Shown: positions 63,683 through 64,000 of the stretch, one piece after another | Numbering within the stretch: position 1 is the stretch's first letter | Layout: each line of letters starts with the position of its first letter | Assembly (NCBI GenBank): GCA_009760855.2 | Contig: WPIO01000045.1 | Coordinates: forward strand, 214,001-278,000 | Direction: 5' to 3' | Length of the DNA: 64,000 nt | Source: Cristatella mucedo | Lineage: Eukaryota; Bryozoa; Phylactolaemata; Cristatellidae | Notes under the pieces: model-generated | Told to the model about the DNA's origin: nothing | Database searches by the model: none | What the model saw: only the letters and a program-made list of their open reading frames with translations | Program-made: the position numbers and the translations under genes

Positions 63683-64000
63683 ATGAACTTGAATGACGCC
63701 GACTTGAACTGCGCCAATGCGTCGCCAGACCGAGTGGATCTTGACCGAGTCGACGTGGACCCGGCTAAACCTGACGAGTCCGCGCTCCCGGCCAGCCGAA
63801 GCACGAGCGAACGCCGCACAGGAGGTAGTTCGGACGGATTTCTCGGAGACCCGACTGCGGCGGGGGAAAACGCCAGCCCTGGCGACTGCAGCGGGGAATA
63901 TCCCGATGTAGGCAGCAGAGGCGGGGAATGTCCCCAGCGCAGGCAGCTCCCAGTCGGAGCCCGCGTCGACCGCGACGACAACCGTCCGCTTCGCCGACTA
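63683..64000 (+). CDS. Open frame running off the window end
   Basis: ATG at 63683 and 106 codons open to the last base: MNLNDADLNCANASPDRVDL, DRVDVDPAKPDESALPASRS, then Gly/Ser/Asp-rich. The block B equivalent (36088-36155) has LNFADRSPQRVDRAECASF then a stop, and is further split by a LINE. The opposite strand is also open (63981-63616), so this may be a GC-driven frame at the edge of a CpG island. Confidence 0.25.
   Translation, partial: MNLNDADLNCANASPDRVDLDRVDVDPAKPDESALPASRSTSERRTGGSSDGFLGDPTAAGENASPGDCSGEYPDVGSRGGECPQRRQLPVGARVDRDDNRPLRRL

Larger units (their letters stand above)
60710..64000. repeat. Segmental duplication block C (runs off the window)
   Basis: Partner of 31690-37760, same orientation, without the two LINE insertions of block B. 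The last 400 bp become CpG-rich as block B does just before its island. Confidence 0.75.

Overview
This is a gene-poor, repeat-rich stretch of an animal nuclear genome, most likely an invertebrate; I cannot name the phylum. The evidence is spliced genes with GT/AG introns, CpG-island-like promoters, many 5'-truncated CR1/L2-type LINE copies, tRNA-derived SINEs, long microsatellites and a eukaryotic 18S rRNA fragment. Nothing bacterial or viral was seen.

The only confidently recognised protein-coding genes are two tandem plus-strand paralogues of the PLAC8/cornifelin cysteine-rich family. Their coding exons are at 18168-21451 (152 aa) and 39977-46061 (151 aa). Both have the same four coding exons, the same intron phases, intact splice sites and a CpG-rich block 1-2 kb upstream (about 15.7-17.2 kb and 37.8-38.9 kb) that probably holds the promoter and a non-coding first exon. 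Introns and flanks align patchily, and intron 1 of both copies carries the same old LINE remnant, so the pair arose by segmental duplication.

A second duplicated block lies at 31.7-37.8 kb and again at 60.7-64.0 kb, where it runs off the window end. It holds several minus-strand reading frames that stay alike between copies and look like exons of an unrecognised gene; copy 1 looks more decayed than copy 2. A patch at 9.43-9.55 kb is a possible third relic. The layout suggests a repeated module, [minus-strand gene X] - CpG island - [PLAC8-like gene], and predicts another PLAC8-like gene just beyond base 64000.

The rest is mobile DNA and simple repeats. LINE family 1 ends in a conserved hairpin plus an ATT-rich tail. 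LINE family 2 has a C-terminal domain ending near GCEFAIQNS and a 3' end like GTTACAGANGGAGATACATT. There are two tRNA-headed SINE families, one with a tail like that of LINE family 1. A short LTR retrotransposon (12952-15573) carries a SINE in its 3' LTR and LINE pieces inside it. A partial 18S pseudogene is at about 56003-56275. Large arrays are (GGAT)n at 487-1026, (AT)n at 3750-4040 and 40446-40570, and (CT)n/(CCCT)n at 18627-18710 and 26170-26755. Several short unexplained open frames (12355-12797, 24400-24585, 28446-28598, 59371-59460, 63683-64000) are listed with low confidence.
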